The notes below the pieces were generated by a model. That model ran no database searches and was not told where the DNA came from. It saw only the letters and a program-made list of their open reading frames with translations. Shown here in pieces: positions 1-8,449 of a DNA stretch of 64,000 nucleotides; within the stretch, counting starts at the first letter, position 1, and each line of letters begins with the position of its first letter. A program made the translations under genes and the position numbers. Source of the stretch: Shimia sp039969785 (GTDB lineage: Bacteria > Pseudomonadota > Alphaproteobacteria > Rhodobacterales > Rhodobacteraceae); NCBI RefSeq assembly GCF_039969785.1, contig NZ_JBDVNC010000003.1:5496-69495 (forward strand), read 5' to 3'.

Positions 1-34
1 TCATTGTATGAATCCAGCGTGATAGCTGAGGGGG

Positions 35-541
35 ATGAGCAGTTGGGCCCCTACGAAGTACCAGACCACGAATTGGTCGTCTTACAATGACAGCTTGAAG
101 CGTCGCGAATCACTATCGATCTGGTTTGATCCGGATATGGTGTGGACCCCGCCGCCAAGCGGTAAACGCGGTGGACAACACCGCTTCAGTGACGCTGCAA
201 TCCAAGCCTGCCTGACCTTAAAGGTGCTGTTTGGAATGCCGCTTCGCCAAACAACTGGTTTTGTGGATAGCTTGCTAAAGCTAGTCGGACTGGACTGGGT
301 CGCGCCTGATTTCAGCACACTTTGCCGTCGCCAAAAGACGTTGAACGTGAGCCTGCAGTATCGTGGTGGCACTGGCCCACTCAACCTTCTTATAGACAGC
401 ACGGGCATCAAGGCTGAGGGTGAAGGCGAATGGAACGCCCGCAAGCATGGCGCTCCAAAACACCGCATTTGGCGCAAGATATATATAGGTGTCGACGAAG
501 AGACACTGGAGGTTCGGGCGGTCGAAGCTTCCAGGCGATGA
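35..541 (+). pseudogene. IS5-family transposase, N-terminal fragment
   Basis: This open frame of 168 codons reads like the first half of an IS5-family DDE transposase. It has the characteristic 'WFDPDMVW' and 'GKRGGQHRFSD' N-terminal segments, then 'LIDSTGIKAEGEGEW' around the first catalytic Asp and 'RKIYIGVDEETLEVRAVE'. The similarity stops after 'EVRAVE' (about base 519). The last codons come from unrelated DNA, an IS3-type fragment in the opposite orientation, so the catalytic C-terminal half is missing and the gene cannot be active. The family call rests on recognised motifs; the breakpoint is inferred from the abrupt change in content. Confidence 0.75.
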
Positions 542-630
542 TGTAACGGCTGTAGTCGTCCAAGATCGTGCTCAGATAATACCAGCCCCGGCCAATGATC
601 TTGAAGTAGGTGAAGTCGGTCTGCCCCTTG
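522..630 (-). pseudogene. IS3-family OrfB (integrase core) fragment
   Basis: Read on the minus strand, this stretch gives 'QTDFTYFKIIGRGWYYLST' followed by 'ILDDYSRYIIAWKL', the typical start of the rve integrase core of IS3-family OrfB, including its first catalytic Asp. About 35 codons survive, with neither a start codon nor the later D and E residues. It abuts the truncated IS5 transposase directly, so one element was inserted into or recombined with the other and both were then eroded. It is a transposase relic. Confidence 0.7.
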
Positions 631-988
631 CCCGGCAGACCGACACACCCAGCGAAAACCTTGGACCTTTGACTTCGAGCTGCTCTGCAATGGCCCGGGC
701 ATCCGGAACGGATTGGGCCATCCCAGCGTGATCCTCAAGGAAGAACTTGGCACCAGGCGCACAGAATTTATACGTCAGATCGGCCTGTGTAATCGGCGGA
801 GCAATACTCGGCCGCAGTAGCGGTGGCATTGCCTGCCTACGAAACGAGTCTTGCCCCTATGGACTAGATGCCCATGATACACTAACAATCAAACCAGATC
901 ACCTGACGGGACATGCCAGCACCTTGGGTTGCTGCCTCCGGCAGGAAGAAAATTTGAACAAAAATTATATGTGAAGCGGGATAAAACG
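631..988. other. No assignable gene; unidentified reading frame
   Basis: Between the transposase fragments and the first sulfotransferase I see no recognisable gene. One minus-strand frame (bases 829 down to about 630) has protein-like composition, including 'YKFCAPGAKFFLEDHAGMA', and runs into the IS3 fragment. It may be the remnant of a gene truncated by the insertion. I do not recognise a family. The part next to 989 should hold the promoter of the following gene, but no convincing -35/-10 pair stands out. Confidence 0.3.
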
Positions 989-1828
989 ATGAAAGCCAGA
1001 GGGCCGCATTTTCTGGGAATTGGCGCTCAAAAAGCGGGTACGACATGGCTGCACAATATGTTGTCCCAAAACAATGCGATATGGTTGCCGCCGATTAAAG
1101 AGCTCCACTATTTCGACGAAATCGAAGCGGATCCTAACCCAAAAAAGCCAAGTCCACACGCACGACGTGCTGCAAAAAAAGCGATCCTGCGTCATATCCG
1201 ACATGCGGGCAAGGAATTGCACGTTCCGTACATTCACTACTTGTCCAAGCTTGGGACCATGCCAAAGAGTAATCAGTGGTATTATGAGGCGTTCAATTGG
1301 CCCCTAAGCGAGGGTAAATTATGTGGAGAACTCACGCCGGCATATTGCAGTTTATCTCTCGACAGCATTCGGACGATGCGCGCCGAGCTTGGCCTCATAA
1401 AGCTGATTTTTCTTATGAGGGATCCGGTCAGTCGGGCGAAATCACAGATGCGGATGTGGATAGAACGCCAAAAACGCAGCACAATGGACCTCTCGGATTG
1501 GGACCACTTTCTAGAATATCCTACATTGCTAGCACGCAGCAACTATCAGCACACCATACAATCTTATGAAGCTGTCTTCGGACCCGAGAACATTCTGTAT
1601 CTCGCTTATGGGGAGATTTCGAGCGATCCTTATGCCTTGCTGGCCCGGGTTGAAAAATTTCTAGAAGTCCCCGCCGCAGAGTACCCCACCGCAAAGGAAC
1701 GGGTACATGCATCCCACATGCAGGTGGAATTTCCGGACATTGTGGAACAGAAACTGTCAGAGATACTGGCCCCGCAATATGAATTTCTGCGGAAGAAGTT
1801 CCCTGATAGAATTCTCAGCAATATGTAG
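989..1828 (+). CDS. Sulfotransferase family protein
   Basis: A predicted PAPS-dependent sulfotransferase of 279 residues. Residues 10-20 (GIGAQKAGTTW) form the 5'-phosphosulfate-binding loop typical of the Sulfotransfer_1 family, and 'PPIKELHYFD' follows as in bacterial glycan sulfotransferases. The segment 'LIFLMRDPVSRAKSQ', about 140 residues in, matches the 3'-phosphate-binding region with its conserved Arg. No membrane segment is seen, so it should act in the cytoplasm. The start was placed at ATG 989 because the binding loop lies close to it, as usual in the family; the frame is open back to 929 but that extension is not family-like. The gene converges with the acetyltransferase gene. 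The acceptor is unknown, and a surface polysaccharide is the contextual guess. Confidence 0.82.
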   Translation: MKARGPHFLGIGAQKAGTTWLHNMLSQNNAIWLPPIKELHYFDEIEADPNPKKPSPHARRAAKKAILRHIRHAGKELHVPYIHYLSKLGTMPKSNQWYYEAFNWPLSEGKLCGELTPAYCSLSLDSIRTMRAELGLIKLIFLMRDPVSRAKSQMRMWIERQKRSTMDLSDWDHFLEYPTLLARSNYQHTIQSYEAVFGPENILYLAYGEISSDPYALLARVEKFLEVPAAEYPTAKERVHASHMQVEFPDIVEQKLSEILAPQYEFLRKKFPDRILSNM

Positions 1829-1856
1829 CGGAATTTCAGGTTACAATAGCGGGCTT

Positions 1857-2456
1857 TCAGGTTGAAGCGTCATCCGGGGCCACCAGTTTTTGCAATTCTT
1901 CAAGCGGCGTTGCTTCAAAATCGGAAGCAAAAAAATCGGCATGCGCGGCCATTTTTTTAGGGCTCCAATGCCACCAGCGCAGTTCATCAAGAAACTTCGC
2001 TTTTTCAGCGGAAAAACGGGGCCGGAGAGCTTTTGCCGGATTTCCAGCAACAATTGTGTACGCAGGAACGTCACGTGTCACAACTGAACATGCAGCAAGG
2101 ACTGCTCCGTTTCCGATTGTAATGCCACTCAAAACCGTTACGCGATCTCCGATCCAAACGTTGTGACCAATTCGGACGGGCCCTTTTGAAGTATGTCCAC
2201 TGTGACCAGTGATGCGTCTTTGCAGCATGACATTCAGATTGGGGAAAGTGGTCGAGTGATCCGAAGTGATTATGCGTAAATCTTCGCCAATCCCACAGTA
2301 TTTCCCAATAGAACAAGCCCTGCCGCCCTTGATCTTTGGGGGCCCAGAGAAACCCGTGCCGTCACCCACTTCCAAGCGCGGGACCTTTACGACGCTTCCT
2401 TTCGGAAGAGCAGGGTGTCTAAACTGATCTTCTCGTTTTAGTCTATTCTTTTCCAC
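1857..2456 (-). CDS. Hexapeptide-repeat acyltransferase (CatB/WcaF-like)
   Basis: A 199-residue left-handed beta-helix acyltransferase. The middle shows hexapeptide periodicity, 'IGKYCGIGEDLRI' and then 'IGHNVWIGDRVTVLSGITIG', followed by 'YTIVAGNPAKALRPRF', which is nearly diagnostic of the xenobiotic/sugar O-acetyltransferase group (VatD, CatB, WcaF). His in 'ITSDHSTTFPN' is the likely catalytic base. Such enzymes transfer acetyl from acetyl-CoA to a sugar hydroxyl or a drug. It starts 7 bases after the stop of the upstream sulfotransferase on the same strand, so the two are probably one transcript. That makes O-acetylation of the same glycan more likely than antibiotic resistance. Confidence 0.8.
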   Translation of the reverse strand: MEKNRLKREDQFRHPALPKGSVVKVPRLEVGDGTGFSGPPKIKGGRACSIGKYCGIGEDLRIITSDHSTTFPNLNVMLQRRITGHSGHTSKGPVRIGHNVWIGDRVTVLSGITIGNGAVLAACSVVTRDVPAYTIVAGNPAKALRPRFSAEKAKFLDELRWWHWSPKKMAAHADFFASDFEATPLEELQKLVAPDDAST

Positions 2457-2463
2457 GCCCTAA

Positions 2464-3333
2464 TTATCCAGTCTGCCATGCTATTGGAACGTCCCCGACA
2501 AGGTCTTTGACTTGATCTGGTACATGTTGGACGCGAGCGCGGAAAGCAGCTTGAAGCACCTTAGACAATTCACGTTTAGGTGCGTTAACCCGATCTTTGT
2601 CCGACTTCGGCATGATGCGTGGATGGAATGGTACGTCAATAAATTTCAGGAGATCGTCGAAGAACAGTTCAGGCTTCTCCACCATGTCCTCAAAAAACAT
2701 CACTTTGATCCGTTCTTTTCCAAATGCAGAAAAGGCATTTTTTAGAAGTGTCCCATATTCGACTTGTGCATTGACGCGGGGTGTGCGCAGCCAATTCAGT
2801 GTCACACTGTCGTCACTCACGTCGCTTGGGCGGAGTCGTGAGACGTGATTATATTGTGAAATTAGTCTCTTATATGGGTGCCTCATTGAAATAATAACGC
2901 GAGCGTCTGGTAGCATGCTAGCCATGCTCGCGAGATCATTCTTGTTTATCTCTACATAGGAGGGGCTGATTTCACCAACGGCGATCTGGCGCTTATTGGG
3001 TTTGAAAAGAGAATTATAAGCAGCCAAAGAGGTAGGCGTCGTATTTGAATACAAGTGCCAGTACTCTAAAATTTTAAGACTGTCCTCAATTTTCTTGTCG
3101 CCGTCCAACTCGCTCTGAATTTTCTTTACCGCCCGCAAAGCATAGCTCTTCTGCTTGGGCAGGGGGTGCTTCGAAAAATAATTTTCCCAAAAGCGCAACT
3201 CGCGTATTGGGGGCATATAAATTTGCGGATGCTTGGATAGGCGGTTTGTAATAAAAGTTGTGCCGCACTTCATAAACCCAAGCCCGATAAAAAATCTTTC
3301 CATAATAAATATGCTTTTTGTGCGTGCCCACAT
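2464..3333 (-). CDS. Sulfotransferase family protein
   Basis: A predicted PAPS-dependent sulfotransferase of about 289 residues. The binding loop 'IGLGFMKCGTTFITNRL' lies near the N-terminus and is followed by 'MPPIRELRFWENYF', a sequence like that of the sulfotransferase at 989. 'ARVIISMRHPYKRLISQYNH' is the 3'-phosphate-binding segment. The start is uncertain: ATG 3333, ATG 3303 (nearest to the binding loop) and TTG 3345 are all in frame and none has a clear ribosome-binding site. The sequence is visibly richer in A+T than the 8-23 kb genes, which may indicate separate acquisition. It is transcribed towards the acetyltransferase with only 7 bases between them. Confidence 0.8.
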   Translation of the reverse strand: MWARTKSIFIMERFFIGLGFMKCGTTFITNRLSKHPQIYMPPIRELRFWENYFSKHPLPKQKSYALRAVKKIQSELDGDKKIEDSLKILEYWHLYSNTTPTSLAAYNSLFKPNKRQIAVGEISPSYVEINKNDLASMASMLPDARVIISMRHPYKRLISQYNHVSRLRPSDVSDDSVTLNWLRTPRVNAQVEYGTLLKNAFSAFGKERIKVMFFEDMVEKPELFFDDLLKFIDVPFHPRIMPKSDKDRVNAPKRELSKVLQAAFRARVQHVPDQVKDLVGDVPIAWQTG

Positions 3334-3548
3334 CAGGCGGTTCAATTTGGTTGTTAGTGCATCGTGAGTCTCTGGTCAATAGTGACAAAAATTCAAGAGT
3401 GGGTGGACGGCAACCCAGCGAGCAGTGTAGCTTACCAAGCTGTTTTGGAGGCTAACTGTTCCATCCCGGATGATCACATTTCTCCTCTGAGATAGGCCCT
3501 CTTGATGGCAAGATCGGTTCTGAGGGACGTCCGGGACGGGGACAAGAC

Positions 3549-4518
3549 ATGCTGATCCATCTTCACAAGCAAGCGACAACGACACAGAAGGTTCGGGCGG
3601 CCAACCAGGCGAGTGACGCGCCAGCATCGTCCCTGGCGGAGCAGTTTGGCGTGACCGGGCAGACCGTCTACAAGTGGAGACACCGCGACAGCGTCGAAGA
3701 TCGCAGCCACCGCCGCACCGGCTTCAGACGACTTTGACGCCCGCTCAGGAGGCCGTCGCGGTGGCCTTGCGTCGGACGCTGCTGGTATCGCTGGATGACC
3801 TGCTGGCGGTGGTTCGAGAGTTCCTCACCCCACACGTCTCGCGCTCTGGCCTTGACCGCTGCCTGCGCCGACACGGGGTTGGCAACCTGCGCGATCTGAA
3901 GGCCAGGCACCTAAGCTGAAGCACAGCACCTTCAAGGCTTATGAGCCCGGCTACATCCACATCGACGTGAAATACCTACCGCAAATGGCCGATGAGACCT
4001 CGCGTCGCTATCTTTTTGTGGCGATCGACCGCGCCACCCGCTGGGTGTTCATCCGCATCTTCAAGGCAAAGACCGCGGCCAACGCCCGCCGCTTCCTGCG
4101 TGAACTGGAACGCGCTTGTCCGCTGCGCATCCGCACAATTCTCACTGACAACGGAAAGGAGTTCACTGATCGCCTGTTCGGTCTGCGCAAACGCGCGGCA
4201 ACGGGTCAGCACGACTTCGACCAACTCTGTGCTGCGCTGGATATCGACCATCGCCGGACCCGGCCGTAGTCGCCACAGACCAACGGCATGGCCAAAAGGT
4301 TCAACGGTCGCATCGAGGAGGTGCTGCAAAGCCACCACTTCCGATCCGGCGAAGACTTGGAGACGACGTTGCATCGATATGTCTGGCTCTACAACCAGCA
4401 GCTTCCTCAAGCAGCCTTGGCGAGCAGAACGCCATTGCAAGCCATGAAAGACTGGCACAAACTCAAGCCGGAGTTGTTCAAGAAACAGCCATACTACCTG
4501 ACGGGATGCGACAGCTAG
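3549..4518 (+). pseudogene. IS481-like transposase, frame-disrupted
   Basis: Four consecutive reading-frame pieces together spell an IS481-type transposase. There is an N-terminal helix-turn-helix ('LAEQFGVTGQTVYKWRHR'), a linker ending 'LKARHLS', an integrase core with 'IDVKYLPQ', 'FVAIDRATRW' and 'TILTDNGKEF', and a C-terminal part 'RFNGRIEEVLQSHHFRSG'. Two frameshifts (near 3730 and 3915) and an in-frame TAG at 4267 break it. The position where the catalytic Glu is expected ('NGMVERFN' in relatives) reads Lys here ('NGMAKRFN'). It is therefore inactive by several independent lesions. I could not fix terminal inverted repeats. Confidence 0.8.
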
Positions 4519-4550
4519 GTGTTCGCCAAGAAAAACCGATAAAAAATTTA

Positions 4551-5463
4551 GGGTCAGGATTCATAACCAGAACATGACGACGGCGGCGAGTGCACATGCT
4601 GACAGGAACACTTTCGGGCATCTGTCATAGCGCGTTGCTACGCGTCTCCAATCCTTGAGGCGGGCGAAGCTATTCTCGATCTTGTGACGTTTGCGGTAGC
4701 GGGTTTCGTCGTGTGGGATCAAGGTTTTTCGGTTCTTCCGAGAGGGGATGCAGGGCGTAATCCCTCTTTCTTCAAGAGCTTCGCGATACCAATCTGCATC
4801 ATAGCCACGTTCTGCCAGCATATGTTTGGCCGCTGGCAGACCATCCAATAGTGCCCATGCGCCGATGTAATCGCTGCGCTGCTCGGCGGTCAGAAACATC
4901 CGCAAGGGACGGCCTGCTGCGTCGGTCACAGTGTGCAGCTTGGAGTTCATCGCTCCCTTTGTGCGCCCTCCCTCTCGGGACATTTGCTCTGCAAATACCT
5001 TGTCGGGCAGCGATCAGGCGACCACGCCCCCCTTTTTCAGCCACAAGCTGGAAGCCGTGCGGTGCGTCTTGAGGTACGTCGCGTCGATCATGAGCGAATC
5101 GGTTTTGCCGCCCTGACCGGCCAGTTCAAAGAGCATCCTTGCGAAAATTCCTTTCTCGCTCCCTTTGCCCGACAACATATTCGTAGAATGTGTGAGAGGA
5201 GGCGTTTCCAACGGCTGTACAAGGTCTTGTGCGGACCATAATTCGCAGGTGCGTCACTCCACCGTAAGCCATTGCGATTGATGAAGATAATTCCAGACAA
5301 GACCCGCCTATCATCCACCCGAGGCTTTCCGTGCGACTTCGGAAAGAAAGGCGTGAGCTTGGCCATTTGCTCATCCGTAAGCCAATAAAGATCACTCATG
5401 TCACCGCTCCGTTTTGCGAGCCGTGACGCACATCAAAGAACGAACATCAATGCATCCTGACCC
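4551..5463. mobile_element. IS5-family (IS427-type) insertion sequence, 913 bp
   Basis: The element is bounded by inverted repeats: gggtcaggat at 4551-4560 and its complement atcctgaccc at 5454-5463. The match extends to 13 of 14 bases when the next four positions are included. Each end is flanked by TA (4549-4550 and 5464-5465), the target duplication expected of the IS427 group. Inside is a single transposase region on the minus strand. The intact ends suggest a later insertion than the other relics, although the transposase frame is now damaged. Confidence 0.82.
4561..5399 (-). pseudogene. IS5/IS427-type transposase with frameshifts
   Basis: The minus strand encodes 'MSDLYWLTDEQMAKL' and 'RVDDRRVLSGIIFINRNGL' (N-terminal part), 'MIDATYLKTHRTASS' (first catalytic Asp) and 'ERGYDADWYREALEERG' to 'KDWRRVATRYDRCPKVF' (C-terminal part). 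IS427-group elements normally join two frames by one programmed shift. Here at least two shifts are needed, near 5190 and again around 5000-5030, where extra sequence separates 'KKGG' from the conserved 'GRTKGAMNSKL'. The transposase is probably non-functional. Confidence 0.75.
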
Positions 5464-5465
5464 TA

Positions 5466-5763
5466 GGCTTCTAGTGTATTGGAGCGCCAATGCCAAAACG
5501 AGATCCGATAACCTGAAAAACATCAAAAACTGGTGGTCGCGCCAAATGTGGAGAAAGTAGCGGGCTACATCAGCCTAGCTTGCGCAGACAGTAATCGGGG
5601 CGGAAGCACGTGAAAGCTCTGTTTTTTTGAAGACAGGCTGGCAGATTAGACGGCCTTGTTATAGGGATGTGCACTGCGTTGGCTCTGGACCGTATATCGT
5701 AGTTACGAGCGGGATGGCAGCGCGTATGTTGAATGATAGTCACAACGCGATTGGTAAGACTTG
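5466..5763. other. Intergenic, no gene seen
   Basis: Nearly 300 bases between the IS427-type element and the next sulfotransferase. No open frame here resembles a protein and I see no RNA gene. The downstream part should carry the promoter of the gene at 5764, but I cannot single one out. Confidence 0.4.
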
Positions 5764-6660
5764 ATGAAGCCGACTCTTTTCCTGCACATTGGCACACACA
5801 AGACTGCCTCGACGGTTATCCAAGACGCGCTGGATAAGAATCGGGATGTCTTGCGTGCGGCCGGGCTGCTGTTTCCTGCGACCACCCGCGGCTTATTCCC
5901 CGAATTGCCCAAACATGACGAGTTGTTCCAAACCCTGGTCGATCCCGACCCAAGTGCCTTTGAGGCCGAATTCGCGGCCTTCATGAAAGAATATGAGGTC
6001 AGTGGTTGCAAGGATATGCTGCTCAGCGAAGAGGCCCTGTCCGAGCCGCGCCCTGAAGCCTATGAAAAGCTGCGCCGTTTTGAAAAACATTTCGAGATCC
6101 GCGTTATCTGTTACCTGCGCCGCCCGGATTTTTTCCTGGAATCGCTTTGGAACCAGCGCTGCAAAGAAGGGATCTGCAAGGTGCCGGTGGGGCCGTTTTC
6201 GCGTAGCCCTTTTAATCGCGAGCGGGTGTTCTATGACAATATCCTTGATTGGTGGAGCGGTTTTGCGAAGGTCGAGGTAATTAATTATGAGACTGTCAAG
6301 GACGGACAGATCCTGGACAGTTTTGCCGAGGTGATGGGCTACAGTTTTGCCGATGCCGGCAACCCGGTGCGTAATGCCAGCCCTTCGGCACAATGTGCGC
6401 TGTTGATGGCGGCCATGAACCGGCAGGGCATTCGGTTCGAACGCCGTCGCATGATTGCCGCCTTTGCCGGGGATCAGGGCAAATATGCTCTGGGTGGGCG
6501 GCTGCGCGCAGACCTTCTGAAAGATCTGGCACCGCATCTGGAGCGTCTGGAGCAGGGATATGGCGTGCGCTTTGACATGGAGATGCCCGATGAGCCCAAG
6601 ATCCCGCTGACGCTTCTCAATCCGGATATCTGTGCCAAGGCCGTTGCAACCTTGTTGTGA
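5764..6660 (+). CDS. Sulfotransferase-like P-loop protein
   Basis: A 298-residue protein that opens with 'LFLHIGTHKTASTVIQDAL' (residues 5-23), the variant PAPS-binding loop found in many roseobacter sulfotransferase-like proteins. 'RVICYLRRPDFFLESLW' about 110 residues in is the conserved Arg-rich 3'-phosphate-binding segment. Beyond these motifs it shares little with the 989 and 2464 genes and belongs to the same subgroup as the genes at 10719, 19378 and 20406. ATG 5764 was chosen over the in-frame TTG just before it. It stands alone between two transposon relics. Substrate unknown; glycan sulfation is inferred from context. Confidence 0.75.
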   Translation: MKPTLFLHIGTHKTASTVIQDALDKNRDVLRAAGLLFPATTRGLFPELPKHDELFQTLVDPDPSAFEAEFAAFMKEYEVSGCKDMLLSEEALSEPRPEAYEKLRRFEKHFEIRVICYLRRPDFFLESLWNQRCKEGICKVPVGPFSRSPFNRERVFYDNILDWWSGFAKVEVINYETVKDGQILDSFAEVMGYSFADAGNPVRNASPSAQCALLMAAMNRQGIRFERRRMIAAFAGDQGKYALGGRLRADLLKDLAPHLERLEQGYGVRFDMEMPDEPKIPLTLLNPDICAKAVATLL

Positions 6661-7085
6661 AAGCGGGTACCTGACGCTTGCGCGGCGGCCTTCAATATGC
6701 CGGGGTGCTGCCCAGCCAAACCCTGTCCTGTAGCGTTTCGCTTTTAACCTGAAACGAAGCGTCTCATTTGGCGCGTTGAAATTTTGATTTGAGGCATCGT
6801 TGCGTGTTTCAGGTCTCATCGATAATGCAGTAACCGCTCGCAAAGACACCGTCGGCGGCCGCGCTGCCCATCGGTATGAGCAGCTCTCTGGCGGCTTGCG
6901 GGGGTCTGTTCCGGCTGAGTGCAGAATGACACCCTAAGGCTTTCTGCACCTGTATTACCCATGATTTTTTCTCTGTGGCCGTCCTTGCGGCGGCCATGGC
7001 TGTTTTGGGTCCTGATGGTGAGTGTGAATGTGGCAAGAAATAGGGTTGATTACTTCGCATGCCGGAGTGGGCGCGCGCCCAGTTT
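6661..7085. other. Intergenic, no gene seen
   Basis: A 425-base stretch between a sulfotransferase-like gene and the Tn3 relic. Frames on either strand are short and have no family resemblance. It probably contains debris from transposon decay. No terminator with a T-run was recognised. Confidence 0.4.
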
Positions 7086-7688
7086 TCAGCCGGCCGTTAA
7101 AGCCTTCCGCCACCTATATTCACCGGTGAGTATGATGTGGGCCCACCCGAGTGGCGAGATGTGCGCCAAGAGCTCAGGTTGGCCGTCGAGCCCGGCGCGG
7201 CGTCGCGCTGCCACGGCCTGTCCGAGATGCTTGGTGTTCCAATAAATGATGATGGCCGCGAGCAGGTTGAGACCCGCCATGCGATAGTGCTGCCCTTCGG
7301 CGGTGCGATCCCGGATTTCACCCTGACGCCCGATGCGCTTCGCCCTTGTTAAGTCCCACCTGCGCCCGGCGCTGCATGTTGGCATCGAGCAGCCACTCGA
7401 TGATGAAAAGGGTGCGCTCGACGCGACCAATTTCGCGGAGTGCCACGGCCAACTCGTGCTGGCGGGGATAAGCCGCAAACTTCTTGAGCAGCTGACTGGG
7501 GGCGATAACGCCTGTCGTCATGGTGGCCACGGAGCGCAGGACATCTGGCCAATTTTGAACGATGACACCTTCGCGGATCTTACCGCCGATCAAACCGCGC
7601 AACTCATTCGGCGCGCTCGCGGGGTCGAAGGCATAGAGCCGCGTCGATGGCAGATCGCGGATGCGCGGTATGAACAGGAAGGGATTCT
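7086..7688 (-). pseudogene. Tn3-family transposase, C-terminal remnant
   Basis: The minus strand reads 'FLFIPRIRDLPSTRLYAFD', then 'LRGLIGGKIREGVIVQNW', 'LLKKFAAYPRQHELAVALR' and, in another frame, 'AGLNLLAAIIIYWNTKHLG' and 'LAHISPLGWAHIILTGEY'. These are conserved blocks from the C-terminal third of Tn3-family (DDE_Tnp_Tn3) transposases. The frame changes near 7340 and the upstream two thirds are missing, with a stop directly before the first recognised block. It is a relic. A matching resolvase relic lies at 18058-18318, so a Tn3-type transposon may once have spanned or flanked the glycan island. Confidence 0.8.
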
Positions 7689-7689
7689 G

Positions 7690-7890
7690 TCAAAAAAGTG
7701 CTGCACACTCAGGGGAGAAGGCGTCGTATACCGCTCCTGCGCTCTCAAGGGTAAGTGAATCGTCGGGATAAAGCGCGATGTTTTTGGCAGTTTTCTTGAA
7801 GGTCGCGGCTTCGTCCCCTTCGTAAGCCGGTATCTCGATGTCAAAACAGAGATCTGCCCCCGTCTGGCGGGTGTCTCGCAATTCATGCAT
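7690..7890 (-). CDS. Short hypothetical protein, possibly 3'-truncated
   Basis: An open frame of 66 codons starting with 'MHELRDTRQTGADLCFDIE'. The composition is protein-like, with acidic and mixed residues and no low-complexity sequence. The frame ends exactly at the boundary with the Tn3 transposase relic, so this may be the first part of a larger gene cut by the transposon. I do not recognise a family. It could also be chance; the confidence reflects that. Confidence 0.35.
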   Translation of the reverse strand: MHELRDTRQTGADLCFDIEIPAYEGDEAATFKKTAKNIALYPDDSLTLESAGAVYDAFSPECAALF

Positions 7891-7960
7891 ACGCCGAGGC
7901 TAGTCCGCTCTCTTCCGTATAACTGGTGTCGTTCTGGATGGTGGGACCCATTGCACGCCT

Positions 7961-8449
7961 TCAGGGGAGTAGCTGCCAGAGGCCCCGCGCTGGGTCTTCG
8001 CCGACGATGCGGTCGAAGCCTACACGCGAAGCGCCATCGGTGACCAGCCAGGTGCCACCCACCGGGCGCAGCAGGATATGGCCCTCGCGACCACACAGGT
8101 AGATCAGCCAATCGGCCATCCGGTCGGTGTGATCAAGGTCCGGGTCAAGAGAGCAAAGGCGCGCGCGGCCCTGATCGGCAGAGAGGCCATATTTCAGGGC
8201 GGCCTGGTTCGTGATACGCCAACTGCCATCCGGCTTGGCCTGTAAGCTCCATTTGACACCTGCCAGTCCAGGATCAGTGACGATGTCGACCTCCGAGGAA
8301 TACTGGTTGCCGTCAAGGTAAACCGGGCCGCTTTCATGCTGCAGAGAAAAGCGTACGGCCTGCATTTCGGGGACGATTTGGGTGCCGCCTGGCAGGCTCA
8401 TGCCCGGGGCAAAGCGGCGCAGGGCGCGCGGATCAGACGCAGCGCTCAT
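7961..8449 (-). CDS. Hypothetical protein coupled to glycosyltransferase
   Basis: A 162-residue protein without recognised family, signal peptide or membrane segment. It contains several short segments that suggest a beta-rich domain ('VRFSLQHESGPVYLDGNQY', 'HILLRPVGGTWLVTDGA'). Its start codon overlaps the stop of the preceding glycosyltransferase gene (ATGA overlap at 8446-8449), so the two are translationally coupled and the product probably works with that enzyme or on the same glycan. The function is otherwise unknown. Confidence 0.65.
   Translation of the reverse strand: MSAASDPRALRRFAPGMSLPGGTQIVPEMQAVRFSLQHESGPVYLDGNQYSSEVDIVTDPGLAGVKWSLQAKPDGSWRITNQAALKYGLSADQGRARLCSLDPDLDHTDRMADWLIYLCGREGHILLRPVGGTWLVTDGASRVGFDRIVGEDPARGLWQLLP

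Noticed and set aside
1857..2456. Chloramphenicol resistance gene
   Set aside because: The hexapeptide acetyltransferase resembles CatB-type enzymes only at fold level; the operon context points to sugar acetylation.
5893..6849. Minus-strand open frame of 318 codons opposite the sulfotransferase at 5764
   Set aside because: It lacks any family resemblance, while the plus frame holds the PAPS loop and a good start.
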